DNA from: Daphnia carinata | Lineage: Eukaryota; Arthropoda; Branchiopoda; Diplostraca; Daphniidae | NCBI RefSeq assembly: GCF_022539665.2 | Contig: NC_081338.1 | Coordinates: 1,116,001-1,180,000 of the forward strand | Direction of reading: 5' to 3' | Length of the DNA: 64,000 bases | In this document: positions 22,011 to 32,698 of the stretch, one piece after another | How positions within the stretch are numbered: position 1 is the first letter of the stretch | Layout of the letters: the number at the start of each line of letters is the position of its first letter | Notes under the pieces: model-generated | Seen by the model: the letters and a program-made list of their open reading frames with translations, nothing else | Told to the model about the DNA's origin: nothing | Databases searched by the model: none | Translations under genes and position numbers: made by a program

Positions 22011-22317
22011 TGTAGGGAAATAGCCAGCCCGTGCTCTGACTTTAGCTTAGAATAAGTTGAAGAATGTAGAAATTGAAACGGGAGGCACTGGAGAATTTGT
22101 AGTTAAATGTAGGAAATGTTCAGCTGACTGCCTCTTGCCCTCTCTCTCGCGAGACGGCGATAGGCCTAGGGCTGGGCTTAGTTACAAGGGTTAAAGGTAC
22201 AGTGGTGGCCCTCTATAGAGGACCACCCAATTCAAATACAGAAAAATGGCTGGGCCGGCGTGTGTTTGATGTACAGAACGTGCCATCTCCTGTTGGGAAT
22301 GTGTTATATTCCCAACA
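22011..22317 (-). repeat. 3' LTR of a BEL/Pao fossil (B2)
   Basis: Read on the minus strand it begins TGTTGGGAATATAACA and ends TTCCCTACA, near-perfect inverted ends, directly after the C-terminal part of a BEL pol. The first 27 bases form an almost perfect palindrome (22291-22317). No second LTR was found, so the target duplication cannot be tested. Confidence 0.55.
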
Positions 22318-23790
22318 CCTCCAACACCAGATCCCGTGCTCCACGGCCCGACTTCATCGACCGGGCTGGCGACTGAATAGGATGGAGCTGCATCTTCTTC
22401 TGGCTCCAACTTTGGCGCGGTTATAACTTCTATGTCGTCAGGTTGGTCTTCGCGTAACTCCAGGGGATGTAAGTAGTGAATCTCGTGTTTAATCAAGTTC
22501 CTGTTATCGGTCCTGACCATTACTGATCGAATCAACCCGTCTCTGCTGGTACTTAACTCCTTTACCACTCCGACCGTCCACATAAGTTTATGTTGTCATG
22601 GTGGATGATGACAAATTCGCCTACTCGAATCCTGTGGCCAGGCCGTTCCTTGCAGTGAAATTTGTCAATTTGGAGCAAGTAGCCGTTGACGAATAATACT
22701 CCCTGCGTAGACAGTCCATTTCAATGGGTCGCGCGTTGGTTAAATTGGGAGTCATTGTATTAATTTCTGGCTCCAGCGGAGTGCAATTTCATTGCCTGTT
22801 GTAAAGGAATTGGTTTGGTTTGATGGGGATGGGGTTATCGCCCCCCTCTGCCAGATAAGTAGGTGGCCATTTGTTTGCTACGCTTTCGGTCTCAGTCAGA
22901 CTGATTTCCAACTCGTCGTATTCCAGACACACGCGGCCGTTGTATCGCCATACTAGCTCCATCATTGTTCCTACCCTGCGTTCCCAAAAGCCTCCCCAAT
23001 ATGAGGCTAGGCTGGCGGAGAATCCATTCGGTTTTTTGCAGGACTAGAAGGCCGTGGATAGTTGCATCGGATCTCAGAACCTTCAGATGTTTGAAAGTGC
23101 GCCTAAATGTCTGTGCGTTGTCCGAATACATGACAGACCCATTGCCCCTCCTAGCGGAAAATCTTTGAAATGCTAGAAGAAGGTCGCGTGCTGACATAGT
23201 TTTGTCAACTCCAGATGGAAGGCCCTAGTCCCAGCTACTTCTGTAAATTGCGGTGAAGCCGCTGGCACTTGACGCAGGCATGCCAAACTGATTTCGTCTG
23301 CTGACATTCTTTAATTGTTCAAAAGTGTTCCCTCAGATTTGAAAGCGTGGTTTTTACTCCGGCGTGCTTGAGTGTGACATGTCTGTCTTGATGATGGATG
23401 GATGATAAATTTTACGACTGGGTGATGAGCAGGCAACAGGATGGCAGGTTCAGGATCCCTGTCTCTCAGCGCCAACTCGACCTTTCCTATCACTCTCTTT
23501 AACTCGTTTCTCTTACCCCACACGGGTCGATTGGCAATTATTTCTTTGCGGTATGGTTGCCTCCCTTCTTGCAGGTAATGCAACATTTTCGGAAATGTTG
23601 CATAGTTTTTATTTGTGTCCTGTTAGCAGGACGGTTTTTAGAGATGAACGTTAGTATCCAGGCGGCTCTTCGGAGTAAACGATTCCATGACGGAATTCGA
23701 TCCAGCTGCCATTCAATTGGGATAGCGATTCGGCGCACCTGGCGAAGGAACATACCTTTTATGGTTAGTCCGCAATATTAGCAGTTCAGA
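22318..23790 (-). pseudogene. BEL/Pao pol C-terminal fossil (integrase and tail, B2)
   Basis: In minus-strand order, broken frames contain several pieces. A tail of the RNase H-IN connection comes first (RLLRRAAWILTF, 23700s). An integrase N-terminal segment follows, with LALRDRDPEPAILLPAHHPVV-type text near 23311-23586. The integrase core comes next, with RRGNGSVMYSDNAQTFRR near 23090-23160. Last is the BEL-specific C-terminal domain with GVVKELSTSRDGLIRSV (22530-22580), ending just before the LTR. Multiple frameshifts and stops show that it is dead. RT, protease and gag were not found upstream. Confidence 0.8.
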
Positions 23791-24739
23791 CCAGACACGG
23801 GCAACACGATCGCTCGCTAGGAAATGAATTTGGAGAATGTAGACGTTATTCACATCCCCTGAGTACGGGTAAGTCCAGCAATAGGAAAGTAATGTTATAT
23901 AGGCAACAACCTGGCCATTTTTTCTCAAAGTGCACTAAATTGTAGCAAATGAAGTGCTAGTATCGGAGGAACTGGTAATCCGAGTGGAAAGGGCGGCAGT
24001 GGGGATGGAGTAAAAGCGAGATTGGGATACATTGCTATTGGCAACGACTAGGCCAACCATCGGCGGCCATGCTCCTTCATCACAGCGTTAGTGGTGCTCA
24101 ACGTGGATGAAACTATCTTCACAATCACCACATGATACCGGATCCCTAGTAGAGATCAACATACATGTCCTCGACGTAATGGAATCTACGGATTTTACTG
24201 AAAACCATCTGGGTCATCGACATACGACCAGGTGATATTGAACTAGTGTACATCATTCCGTCTTTCCGTTGTAAAGACAAAGTAGTCAAAATGGTGAACT
24301 TAGGGGCCTACTGAGGTGTCGAACGACATCTGTATGTGAGATAGCTTAGGTACTAGACAACTTAGCTTCGTCAGTTAAATACATCTTCTTTGCTTAAGCT
24401 CATTATCGTTAGCGTTACGACGCTTACACACGCTTACACATGCGTTTCATTGCCTTACCAATGAAAATGCCATAACCGGAAAATCTCTCAACTCTAATGT
24501 AAGAGCTAGACAAATAATCGAGATTAATCAGCCCGGTAGGTTAGTAACATTGAGTCCCTTAACGATAGAGCTACGACGGCGGTTGAGCCAGATACGGTTA
24601 TACTTTCCGACGCATCAAGAAAAAGGAAGCCCTAAATAAAGAAACGAGTCCAAAGTGGAGTGACAAAAGCGGTCTTTGAACAGAAGAATACAGACATAGG
24701 TACTCACGTAAGTACATCAGTTGATGAACTGAAACAGTC

Positions 24740-25730
24740 TGTACTATTAAGCATAATCAAAGATAGGAACCTGTATGAAGATCCTCAGCTGATTTTCCAT
24801 TGCCGCTACCGGAAGTGGATTCAAGATAAGCAGCTCTTAGCTTCGCATTCCATTCTAATAGTTGTTCTGTAACACTTTGTAAGAACGGGAACAGACCTCG
24901 GGGCTCTCTAATCAACTGGGCATTGGCTCTTGACTCCCCCAGTGATTCATTCGGAAAGCTTTCTTGTGTTTCTAATATGTACCATTTCTGTTTTATTTAG
25001 TTTAACATTTGTATTTGATTGTTTTGTTCTTTTAGGTTTTATCGTGTTGAAACATTAAAGAGCCATTAAAGAGCTGATCCTTCTCCTTCAATAAGGCTAT
25101 GCCAGCTTCTAGGTTGGTGTTCAAGGCTTCATTAATAGACAAGAATTGTTCTCTCACGCTCTCCAGCTCCTTCGAGAAACTTTGTAATTCATTGTCAATT
25201 CTTAATACTTGCTATTTTTTAGGGTCCGAAATTTTGCTGTTTTTCGTTAGTCTCCCACTACTGGACGTTACCAGTCGTTGGATGTTCGATCACTATTCCT
25301 TTGTCTCTGATTCTGCTTGTGAGGTAGTTATGACGGCCCACCTGTAATTGCCTTTCCAGATCTGTTCTTTGTGTTGTGTGTTCTTTTTCATGGCCTCTGC
25401 AGATGATGTACACAATATCCATCTTTTCGTCCGGTGGCCGATATCACTTCATTGTTCCCCGGCGTGGGTTTCCTCAACATTTTAAAAGTTCCTAACCAAC
25501 AACGAATGATTTTTTCAGATTTTCATACTTTTTGCATGGTTTATATACTATCACTAGGGCTACTGGTTCGTAGGGTAGCTCACGATGACGTTGTCGTCGT
25601 TCACGTCCTTCTGCTTCTTTTTTTACTGTTTTGCTGGTCGCAGATAATTCAGACAGTAAGCAATCAGCATAACTTATTTTGGTGCCCTCTTCTGGCAGTA
25701 GTGCTGGTGCTTGACAGCTAGCGGCGATGG
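24740..25730 (-). pseudogene. Minus-strand Gypsy pol end plus F-like env fossil (G2)
   Basis: On the minus strand, 25500-25600 reads like the end of a Gypsy pol (VIVYKPCKK; the DNA for the GPF-type integrase tail aligns with G3 at 40220-40340). Downstream, 25044-25220 is an open heptad-rich stretch (ELESVREQFLSINEAL) resembling the G1 env coiled-coil region. Next, 24750-24797 encodes ENQLRIFIQVPIFDY, which parallels EDNLRIFIHLPVFEF in G1. Frames are broken between pieces. It is a decayed element of the F-env group in reverse orientation. Nothing recognisable remains at 23791-24739. Confidence 0.6.
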
Positions 25731-25789
25731 TTGACGAGTTAGCCTCATTACAATCTCGTGCATAAATTTTTTCTTATATATTTTTTTGC

Positions 25790-26023
25790 TCATAAAAAGT
25801 ATCGTATTTTTGCGTTAGAAAGAAATATGTTTCAGATTTTTTATTAAAAATTCTTTAAGGATTCTATGAGATAAATCATTGACTTCAAACATTGGATTAC
25901 CTCTAAAACAGCCCACATACATTGTCACTACCCACGCCTTAGCCATAGGGTATTGGAGTGGCAAAGGGAGAAATATTTAGGTGATAAAAGCAGATGAAGT
26001 TTTTTGCCACCCCAATATCCTAA
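25790..26023 (+). mobile_element. Mariner-like MITE, copy 3 (diverged fragment)
   Basis: Matches the inner part of the element at 8637 and 48455. Shared blocks are AGGATTCTATGA-ATAAATCAT, CATTGGAT-ACC-CTAAAA, the CCACGCCTTAGCC block and TTTTTTGCCACCCC followed by ATATCCTA. The terminal CAGTCGCC sequence is missing on the left, and identity is lower than between the other two copies. Confidence 0.6.
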
Positions 26024-27564
26024 ATACATTAATATATACATATACAAATAAATATAAATCGGCTATAATTATTCAAGTTGAAAAATTCTAATTCCTTCTC
26101 CTGTTTATTAATTTTTCAAATAGTAAACTCCATGTAGCATTCCATGTATGTTATTATGTAATTTCGTATGGTTCCTGATGTCCACGATATTAAAGCATTA
26201 AGTTTTGTAGCTTTAGTTGATTGATTGTAAAAAAGTATGAATAGTATAACAAAAATGAAAAATCATGTCTTTGTGCTGCTCTTTAGCAAGAAACAAATAG
26301 CCATTAACACTCGATCACAAGATGTAAATCAATTAAACTGAATTGATTAAAAGCTGTAAGACGTACTTTTCAACAAACTTTCCTTGGTTATCACCTAGAT
26401 TAGATTTCCAAGTGGAAATGTTGTTGGGGAAGAGCCTTTTGATTGGTTGTAATTGTTTTCGGACGACTAATCGACCGGGCATAGCACCGGCAAAGATAGT
26501 ACACTACTGTGCTGGCAGCAGCAATAGAAGTGCTTTGATGTTTTGCTTAAAGAGGATTATGCGTCCATCTAGCGGATTTCTGTTAAATAAAATATAATTA
26601 TATATTGGTCGAGTATGATCGGTCAAATTCTAATTCTTTCAAAATTATACTTATCCGGTATAGCAGGACGGATAACTGTGAGTTTTTGTACAAATGTTAT
26701 GGTAGTGAATGATGTCGGCAGTGAAGATGGCTGAATGATTGAAACACCTGTGGTTCATTGTTTACATTTGGCGTAACCATGGCCGTTTGACCGGCTAAAG
26801 CTGTCCAAAAAATTTTTAACCCAGTTTCAGCAACAGAATTAAGAATAGATTCGCAAGCTGATTCGCAGTGTTACCTTTAACCCTTCTGGCACGCTTTTTA
26901 TAGTATTGAAAGACCTTATGTGTAAAGTGTGGGGGGCAAGGCAGGGCAGTTTTACGTCAGGCGGTCTACCGAAAAGACCTCAAAGAACGAACTTTGTGTG
27001 TACTTGCTTCCCTTGCCGTATTGTATGTGAAATTGCATCTAGCCACATTGGACCACATGTCAGTGTAACAAATATAAGAGCCCGATACCCTCATTGTTCT
27101 AACTCAGTGTGAGTGTTACTTTACGAACAAATATTCCCGGTGGATGCAAACTCCAAGGCGGAAAAATGGTGTCGAAGGGCTCTGAAACGGTAACAGCAGC
27201 ACGCACCACTACAGCTACACAACAGGTTTCAATATGAATTTTATTCTTTAAGTTGTATTATTTTATGACAACACAATTACCAAAATTTGCAGAAATGATT
27301 ACACTGCAAGGACTGCTTTCAATGGTAAAGTATTGCAAACTGACAATTTTTTGGGTTTAAGGGACAATGTCATATTGTCGCGAGGGGAAAATAGTGACGT
27401 GATTGTCATTTCAGAAAAGACGTGACAACCAACGTTTGAATTGCGTACAATACAGCTTCTATTGACAAGATGATGCAACAAGCAGATAAACAAGAAAAGA
27501 TTAGAATCTTAGAATCAAATTAAAATCTTAGAATTCATGCAGCCCTGGAGATGGGGCGCATATC
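26024..27564. other. No gene seen
   Basis: Non-coding sequence between a MITE fragment and the G3 element. Short open frames on both strands show no recognisable family. The left edge of the G3 LTR may extend into this stretch. Confidence 0.5.
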
Positions 27565-27747
27565 CATCACGGTGGTATAAAAGCCCCTACATTTTTTAGC
27601 CCTCAAGTAGTTCTCCCGGATTCTTCTAGTTTTCTTCACTTCTCCTTTTTTAAGTTAAGTAAAAAAGCGTAGTCACTCTTTATTCTGTAGTGTATTGTAT
27701 TTTCACTTAAAGTTCAATACAAATAATTAAAGTCAAGTGTGACAATT
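27565..27747 (+). promoter_or_regulatory. G3 5' LTR-like promoter segment
   Basis: A TATA box (TATAAAAG, 27576-27583) precedes a pyrimidine-rich leader and a GTGTGACAATT end, followed 60 bp later by the gag ATG at 27807. Left and right borders are estimates because no 3' LTR is available for comparison. A possible primer site begins TGGAGATCCAG at 27750. Confidence 0.4.
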
Positions 27748-27806
27748 GATGGAGATCCAGCTCGTTACCCGTTGTTAACGAATTAGTGCTGCTTTAAAGA
27801 TAGTCG

Positions 27807-28471
27807 ATGCAGAAGAAGAATAATTCACGCTTACCTAGTTGCCCTCGGGATCCAAGTAGACGATTGCACCCGCTTCGTGACCTGCCCACCGCGCTGTCTG
27901 GTAACGAGACCACAGCAACTAGCGTGGCACAAGACTCAGAAATTTCTACGCCAAGAGAAGATTTGGCGACATCAAGTTCAGAGACGATTCGCCAAAGAGG
28001 GTTTGAAAAGCCTGCAAGTTAGTCAGAATCAAGTTCTGACTCCGAACAAGATTTAATAAAGCCCACGCACCCGGTTGTTCCTCCGATAGGACAACACATT
28101 TTTGGACCGCCAAAACAATTGCAAGAAACAGCCATGGCGGCTGTAAGAAAATATGTAAGTCCACCTATTTTTCGAGGTAGCCCAACCGAAGACGTACGTT
28201 AGTGGTTAGAACGCTACGAGACAATTGCTACCCACAACGGTTGGGCCGATGCGGACAAACGAAATAATTTAGGAATGTACTTGGATGATGTCGCGAGAAA
28301 TTGGTTCCTGTGTGCAAGAGTCCCGAATGACTGGCAAGACGTGCCAGCACAACCGGCTGACGGAGAAGAGCCAGCTAGGCCTGCAGTTCCTGGCCTTCGT
28401 TCAATATTTTGAAGGAGTTTCAACCAAACTCATACGGTCTTTTTCAAGAATCCAGACTCAGAAGTAAAGTC
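27807..28471 (+). pseudogene. G3 gag, 5' part, broken
   Basis: The start at 27807 opens a basic, then S/T-rich leader that stops at 28022. The same frame continues with an acidic serine stretch and a capsid-like region (VRKYVSPPIFRGSP; WLERYETIATHNGW) up to the BEL insertion at 28472. At least three in-frame stops are present (28020s, about 28199, about 28410). The capsid-type segment matches the G6 gag region near 54000-54200. Confidence 0.75.
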
Positions 28472-28791
28472 TGTCACTGATTTGATCGGTAAGGGCAAGA
28501 CTCCCTAGAGGTCTCACTTGTCGATTTAACTAGCTTTTGTTTTTCTTTGTTTTCTTGGGGGCTTTTGTAAGTCGACCCAATCAGTCTTCTTTTTGTCTTC
28601 TTGTGTTTTTTTGTAATCGACACACAGCTGTCGAAATCCCCTCCAAACTTGTCAAACGAAGTGCTTCTTTTTTCTGTTTAATACAGTATTTCAAACTTCG
28701 TTAGTTTTTTCTTAGTTGACAAGACAGGGAACCAGGGACTTTAAGACTGTCGGTCTTTAAAGCTATTGCTATTCTTTAGAGATACGTAACA
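28472..28791 (+). repeat. B1 5' LTR
   Basis: Begins TGTCACTGATT and ends ACGTAACA. It is identical to 35933-36252 except at six single bases. No TATAAA box is visible, which is common in BEL LTRs. Confidence 0.95.
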
Positions 28792-28793
28792 AA

Positions 28794-28811
28794 TGGTGCC
28801 GAAACCCGGGA
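28794..28811 (+). other. B1 primer-binding site
   Basis: TGGTGCCGAAACCCGGGA starts two bases after the 5' LTR. TGG at the start matches the CCA end of a tRNA, and the rest resembles a T-arm/acceptor complement. The tRNA species was not determined. Confidence 0.8.
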
Positions 28812-29136
28812 CTCTGGAAATCGAATAGTGTAAACCTCCATTTCCAGCTTTCCAACTTTGTACTGTATCGACCTCGTGTTGTCCACGCTTCGTGTTCACA
28901 CTTGTCGACTAACCGTTCGAACTGTATCTGTTGATATCGTCTACATCCTGTGTCTGTTAAACATTTATTACACTGTTCCTTCCTCACCTAAATTGCAAGA
29001 GAGTGAGACCCAAGGAATTGTCACAAATCCCACTAAGTAAGAACCCACAGTAGCCTTAAAAATCGCTGAGTCGTGGCCGGTTCACCATGGAGGAAGTACA
29101 GGAGTCATCTCAAAACCCACCAAGGAAGAATCTGAA

Positions 29137-30582
29137 ATGGCCTTAAAAATCGCCGAGTCGGGGCCAGATCACCATGGTCGAAACATGAGTCACGACTCAT
29201 CAATTCCCAGTCTTACGCAATCACGAGGCCTAAGGAAAAGGGAGCATACCATGCGGTCGACCAGGATCCACGATTGTATCCGCCAACACCGTCAAGGCAT
29301 TCGTCTCAGCAAGGGTCAATTGAGCATCTGGCGCATTGAACTCGTACGCCTGTTCGAAAAGACCATGGAGCTTCACGAAAAATATGTGGAGACAGTTACC
29401 ATTCTACCAGGTAAACGCCGAGCCGAGTGTGAACGCTGGGAAGTACAGTTCACGACAGACCACCAGAGTGTACTGCCAGAAATCGACCAGCATCTAGCAT
29501 CGCGGTCGACTGTATCATCACTTGCATCGTCAGTCACTATCAACTCAACAGTGACAAAAGCAAGCCTAAGAGAGAATTCGACTGTATCTGTAAAGATCCA
29601 ACAGCTCGAAACCCAAGCTCGCCACACACAAGACGTCCTAAACCGACATGGGGAGCTTTTGTCAGACATTGTAAATGACATCAAGAAGTCATCTGTGCAA
29701 GCCAGACGGCAAAGTGAATCGTTAAACGCGATCGAACAAATTTTACAATCGATCCACGAGGTTAACGAAAAATCTTTAGCAACTGTCGAAAAGAAGATGG
29801 ATATTCGACTCAAGTCTGCGATGGGCCAAACGGTAGTAGAGAACGAGTACAGTTCAAAGAAAGTCGAAGAGAGACTAGAAGCTATTCAGAAAAACAGTGA
29901 GTCGCAGTCCAAAGAACTTGAAAGGTTAAAATTCCTTGTACAACACACGTGCACAAAAATATCTAGACAGTGCCCCGAGGGTGAAAATGTATCATCCCAA
30001 GGTCATCTGGACACATCGATACAAGGGATGTTGTCTCAGCGTCGCGAAGCTTTAGGATGGCCTCAAGGCATTACCCCATCCTCACAGTCAAAGAGCGATC
30101 CGAAATCTGATTCTAGTCTCATCTACCAACTTGTCGATTCTTTGAAAATGTCAGCACTTCCACCTCTCACCATCACCAAGTTTGACGGGAACCCGCTGAA
30201 CTACCAAATGTTAAAGTCGAAATTTATGACGCCGTATCACAACCGGTGCAGCGACAATGGGATTCGACTAGCGCATCTGCAGGAGCTGCTTGCTACGCAT
30301 GTTCTCAACTCGGTAGCTGATTGTGTGCACGACCCGAGCAAATACGAAGTGGTCTGGCATCGACTCGACCAAGAATATGGCCACACCACTATCATCGCTC
30401 AGACACATCTGAACAATCTGCTTCGACTTCCGTCCGTGCAGCCAAATAACAGCGCCAGTTTGAAGACATTCTCCAACAAGCTTCATGGGGCTGTCTCCGC
30501 TCTGTCAACCTTTGGACTCGCGGGCGAATTAGAGTCACTGGGCAACCTCATGCACGTCGTCGCCAAATTGCCGAAGACTTGA
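29137..30582 (+). CDS. B1 Gag (BEL type, coiled coil plus DUF1759 capsid)
   Basis: The protein is 481 aa. Residues 1-110 are basic with an RIELVRLFEKTMELHEKYVE helix that is usual at the start of BEL/Pao Gag. Residues 150-300 are long heptad-rich helices. Residues 335-480 form the capsid-type domain (PPLTITKFDGNPLNY; LRLPSVQPNNSASLKTF; LGNLMHVVAKLP). The frame stops at 30582 right after this, and the zinc-knuckle part lies in the next frame from 30605, so gag and pol may be separated by a frameshift mutation or by a programmed shift. The ATG at 29137 gives the longest product; a similar leader copy lies 86 bases upstream and stops at once. Confidence 0.85.
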   Translation: MALKIAESGPDHHGRNMSHDSSIPSLTQSRGLRKREHTMRSTRIHDCIRQHRQGIRLSKGQLSIWRIELVRLFEKTMELHEKYVETVTILPGKRRAECERWEVQFTTDHQSVLPEIDQHLASRSTVSSLASSVTINSTVTKASLRENSTVSVKIQQLETQARHTQDVLNRHGELLSDIVNDIKKSSVQARRQSESLNAIEQILQSIHEVNEKSLATVEKKMDIRLKSAMGQTVVENEYSSKKVEERLEAIQKNSESQSKELERLKFLVQHTCTKISRQCPEGENVSSQGHLDTSIQGMLSQRREALGWPQGITPSSQSKSDPKSDSSLIYQLVDSLKMSALPPLTITKFDGNPLNYQMLKSKFMTPYHNRCSDNGIRLAHLQELLATHVLNSVADCVHDPSKYEVVWHRLDQEYGHTTIIAQTHLNNLLRLPSVQPNNSASLKTFSNKLHGAVSALSTFGLAGELESLGNLMHVVAKLPKT

Positions 30583-30604
30583 GAGGGAAAGATGGGGAGG
30601 AAAG

Positions 30605-32698
30605 GTGATGAAGATGCATCCTGTTGTATCTTCAATAGTCGATCTGGACGACTGGTTAACCCTCCAGTCGAAGAGTTCAGATTTCGCAAAACTAACAGCT
30701 GGTCCTTTAGCACTTCCACCACCACCAGTTATGCCCAAGAGAAATGGGAAGGGATATCCAACTCCCTATGTTTCTACCATCAACCATGTCACCACCTCAA
30801 CGTCTGAAACAAACTCGTTGCAAACAAAGGGGGGAGGTCTGCGGGTGAACCCACCCAATACAACCTCGTTTAGCCAAACCAAAGGCAGCCCAACGTGCTT
30901 TGTCTGCAAAGAGCCAATCCACAGAATTGAAGAGTGCAACACCTTCAGGCAGATGTCTCCAACACAAAGAGCGGAGACAGTCTTCAAAGCAGGCCGGTGT
31001 CTCCGATGTCTCACAGGAAAGCACACCAGCCGAGTCTGCAGACTGAAATCGATTCGATGTACGGTCGAAGGATGCAAGAATCCGGGGCACTCGACGTTGC
31101 TTCATGGTTCCGAGTTTTCCACAAAAACCAATGCAAGCACCTCCAGTGACTACAAGACTACACCAGAATCGAAACCACCACGTCGAGTGACTTTCGACAA
31201 CAAAGTCGACGAAGCCTTCCTTGGTGCAGTATCACGCACCGGGTCGGACACACCACGTCGAGTGCTCTTTAAAATTGTTCCTGTTCGTCTACAACAGGGA
31301 GAGAAAGTCTTCGATACCTTTGGATTTCTAGACAGCGGAAGCGACTCCACCGTAATCCGAAGTGATGTGGCCAGAACACAACTAGGTTTATCCGGGCCGA
31401 CAACGAAGATCAACGTGACTTCTTACGACGGGGGAGTTACTCCAGTCAATGCTCACATAGTGGACTTCGTCATCAGTTCGCGAGACGGGTCGACTTCGTT
31501 TAAAGCAAGAAGGGCATATGCAGTAGATAATCTACAAGTCGCTCAAAATCCAACCTTTTCGGGCTTACAAGCAAAGGCATTCCCTCATCTGCAGGGCCTG
31601 AAGCTCCCAGAAGTTCAATCCGACCAAGTTACGATTCTAATTGGCCTCGATGTAGCAGACGCTCACGACCATAGCGAATCGCGTAAACCAATGGATGGGT
31701 CGACTGGACCGGTGGCTTTCAACACGCCGTTTGGATGGTGCTTGGGAGGCAAAGTGAGCCCGCAAAGCGAACATGAGCAAACAGGCCATTATGTAGCTCA
31801 TATCACATCGAAGGAAGAAGAAAGGAGCCTTTCAGAACTCGTCGGGCGGTTTTGGAGGCTGGAGTCGAAAGACTCTATGCAGCCTCCTACACTCATGTCA
31901 GCAGAAGATCGTCGAGGAGAGGAGATCCTGAAAAGGACCATTAAATACATAGAAAATCACCACCAAGCCGATTTGATGTGGAAAACCGACAATCCAGAAT
32001 TACTGGACCACCATAGTATGGCGCTCAGCCGCCTTTTCCAAATTGAACGTCGCTTCAAGAGAGACCCCAGCTACGCCAAACGATACAACGACGTCATTCA
32101 AGAATACATAAACCTTGGCCATGCTCGTCTCTTGTCCACTGAAGAAGCAAAACGGAGAACACCAAGGACAAACTATATGCCTCATCATGGTGTTCAAAGT
32201 TCGACGAGTTTGTCGACAAAAACAAGAGTGGTCTTCGACTGTTCAGCAGAGTGTGAAGGTACTTCCTTGAACAAAAATCTTCTTCGTGGTCAGAACTACC
32301 TCCTAAAACTACTTGGAATAATCTTGCGCTTCCGCAAGCACCAAATTCCCATCAGTAGTGACATCGAGAAGATGTATCATCAAGTTTTAGTTCCAGAAGA
32401 GGATCAAGATGCCTTTCGATTTTTGTACCGGTCGCCAAATAGCACATCGTCACCGCTTACTTACAGAATGACAGTTCATGTCTTCGGAGCCGTCTCGTCG
32501 CCGTCGACTTGCTTGTTCGTCTTAAATAAAACAGCCGAAGACAACAAAACGAAATTTCCAGATGCAGCAGCCAGTGTAAGAACAAGTTTCTACGTCGACA
32601 ACTATCTGGATTCGTTCAATTCGGAAGAAGAGGCAATCAAACGGGCCCGCCAGCTAAAGAAACTGTTGCAGCTGGGGGGTTTTAACCTTACTAAGTAG
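30605..32698 (+). CDS. B1 zinc knuckles, protease and reverse transcriptase
   Basis: This 697-aa frame continues from gag. Near residues 98-185 are two cysteine/histidine knuckles (CFVCKEPIHRIEEC; CLRCLTGKHTSRVC). The aspartic protease active site DSGSDSTVI lies near residue 240. The BEL RT follows from about residue 440, with RVVFDCSAECEGTSLN, DIEKMYHQV, FGAVSSPS and the catalytic YVDN (instead of YLDD, normal for BEL/Pao). The frame ends at a TAG at 32696; homologous sequence continues beyond it, so this is a premature stop within pol. Confidence 0.88.
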   Translation: MMKMHPVVSSIVDLDDWLTLQSKSSDFAKLTAGPLALPPPPVMPKRNGKGYPTPYVSTINHVTTSTSETNSLQTKGGGLRVNPPNTTSFSQTKGSPTCFVCKEPIHRIEECNTFRQMSPTQRAETVFKAGRCLRCLTGKHTSRVCRLKSIRCTVEGCKNPGHSTLLHGSEFSTKTNASTSSDYKTTPESKPPRRVTFDNKVDEAFLGAVSRTGSDTPRRVLFKIVPVRLQQGEKVFDTFGFLDSGSDSTVIRSDVARTQLGLSGPTTKINVTSYDGGVTPVNAHIVDFVISSRDGSTSFKARRAYAVDNLQVAQNPTFSGLQAKAFPHLQGLKLPEVQSDQVTILIGLDVADAHDHSESRKPMDGSTGPVAFNTPFGWCLGGKVSPQSEHEQTGHYVAHITSKEEERSLSELVGRFWRLESKDSMQPPTLMSAEDRRGEEILKRTIKYIENHHQADLMWKTDNPELLDHHSMALSRLFQIERRFKRDPSYAKRYNDVIQEYINLGHARLLSTEEAKRRTPRTNYMPHHGVQSSTSLSTKTRVVFDCSAECEGTSLNKNLLRGQNYLLKLLGIILRFRKHQIPISSDIEKMYHQVLVPEEDQDAFRFLYRSPNSTSSPLTYRMTVHVFGAVSSPSTCLFVLNKTAEDNKTKFPDAAASVRTSFYVDNYLDSFNSEEEAIKRARQLKKLLQLGGFNLTK

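Noticed and set aside
24660..24872. + strand 70-codon frame
   Set aside because: The same bases read on the minus strand match the F-like env of G1, so this is a shadow of the G2 fossil.
26343..27493. Several 60-85 codon frames on both strands
   Set aside because: No recognisable motif, no splice context and no second copy; expected by chance in DNA of this length.
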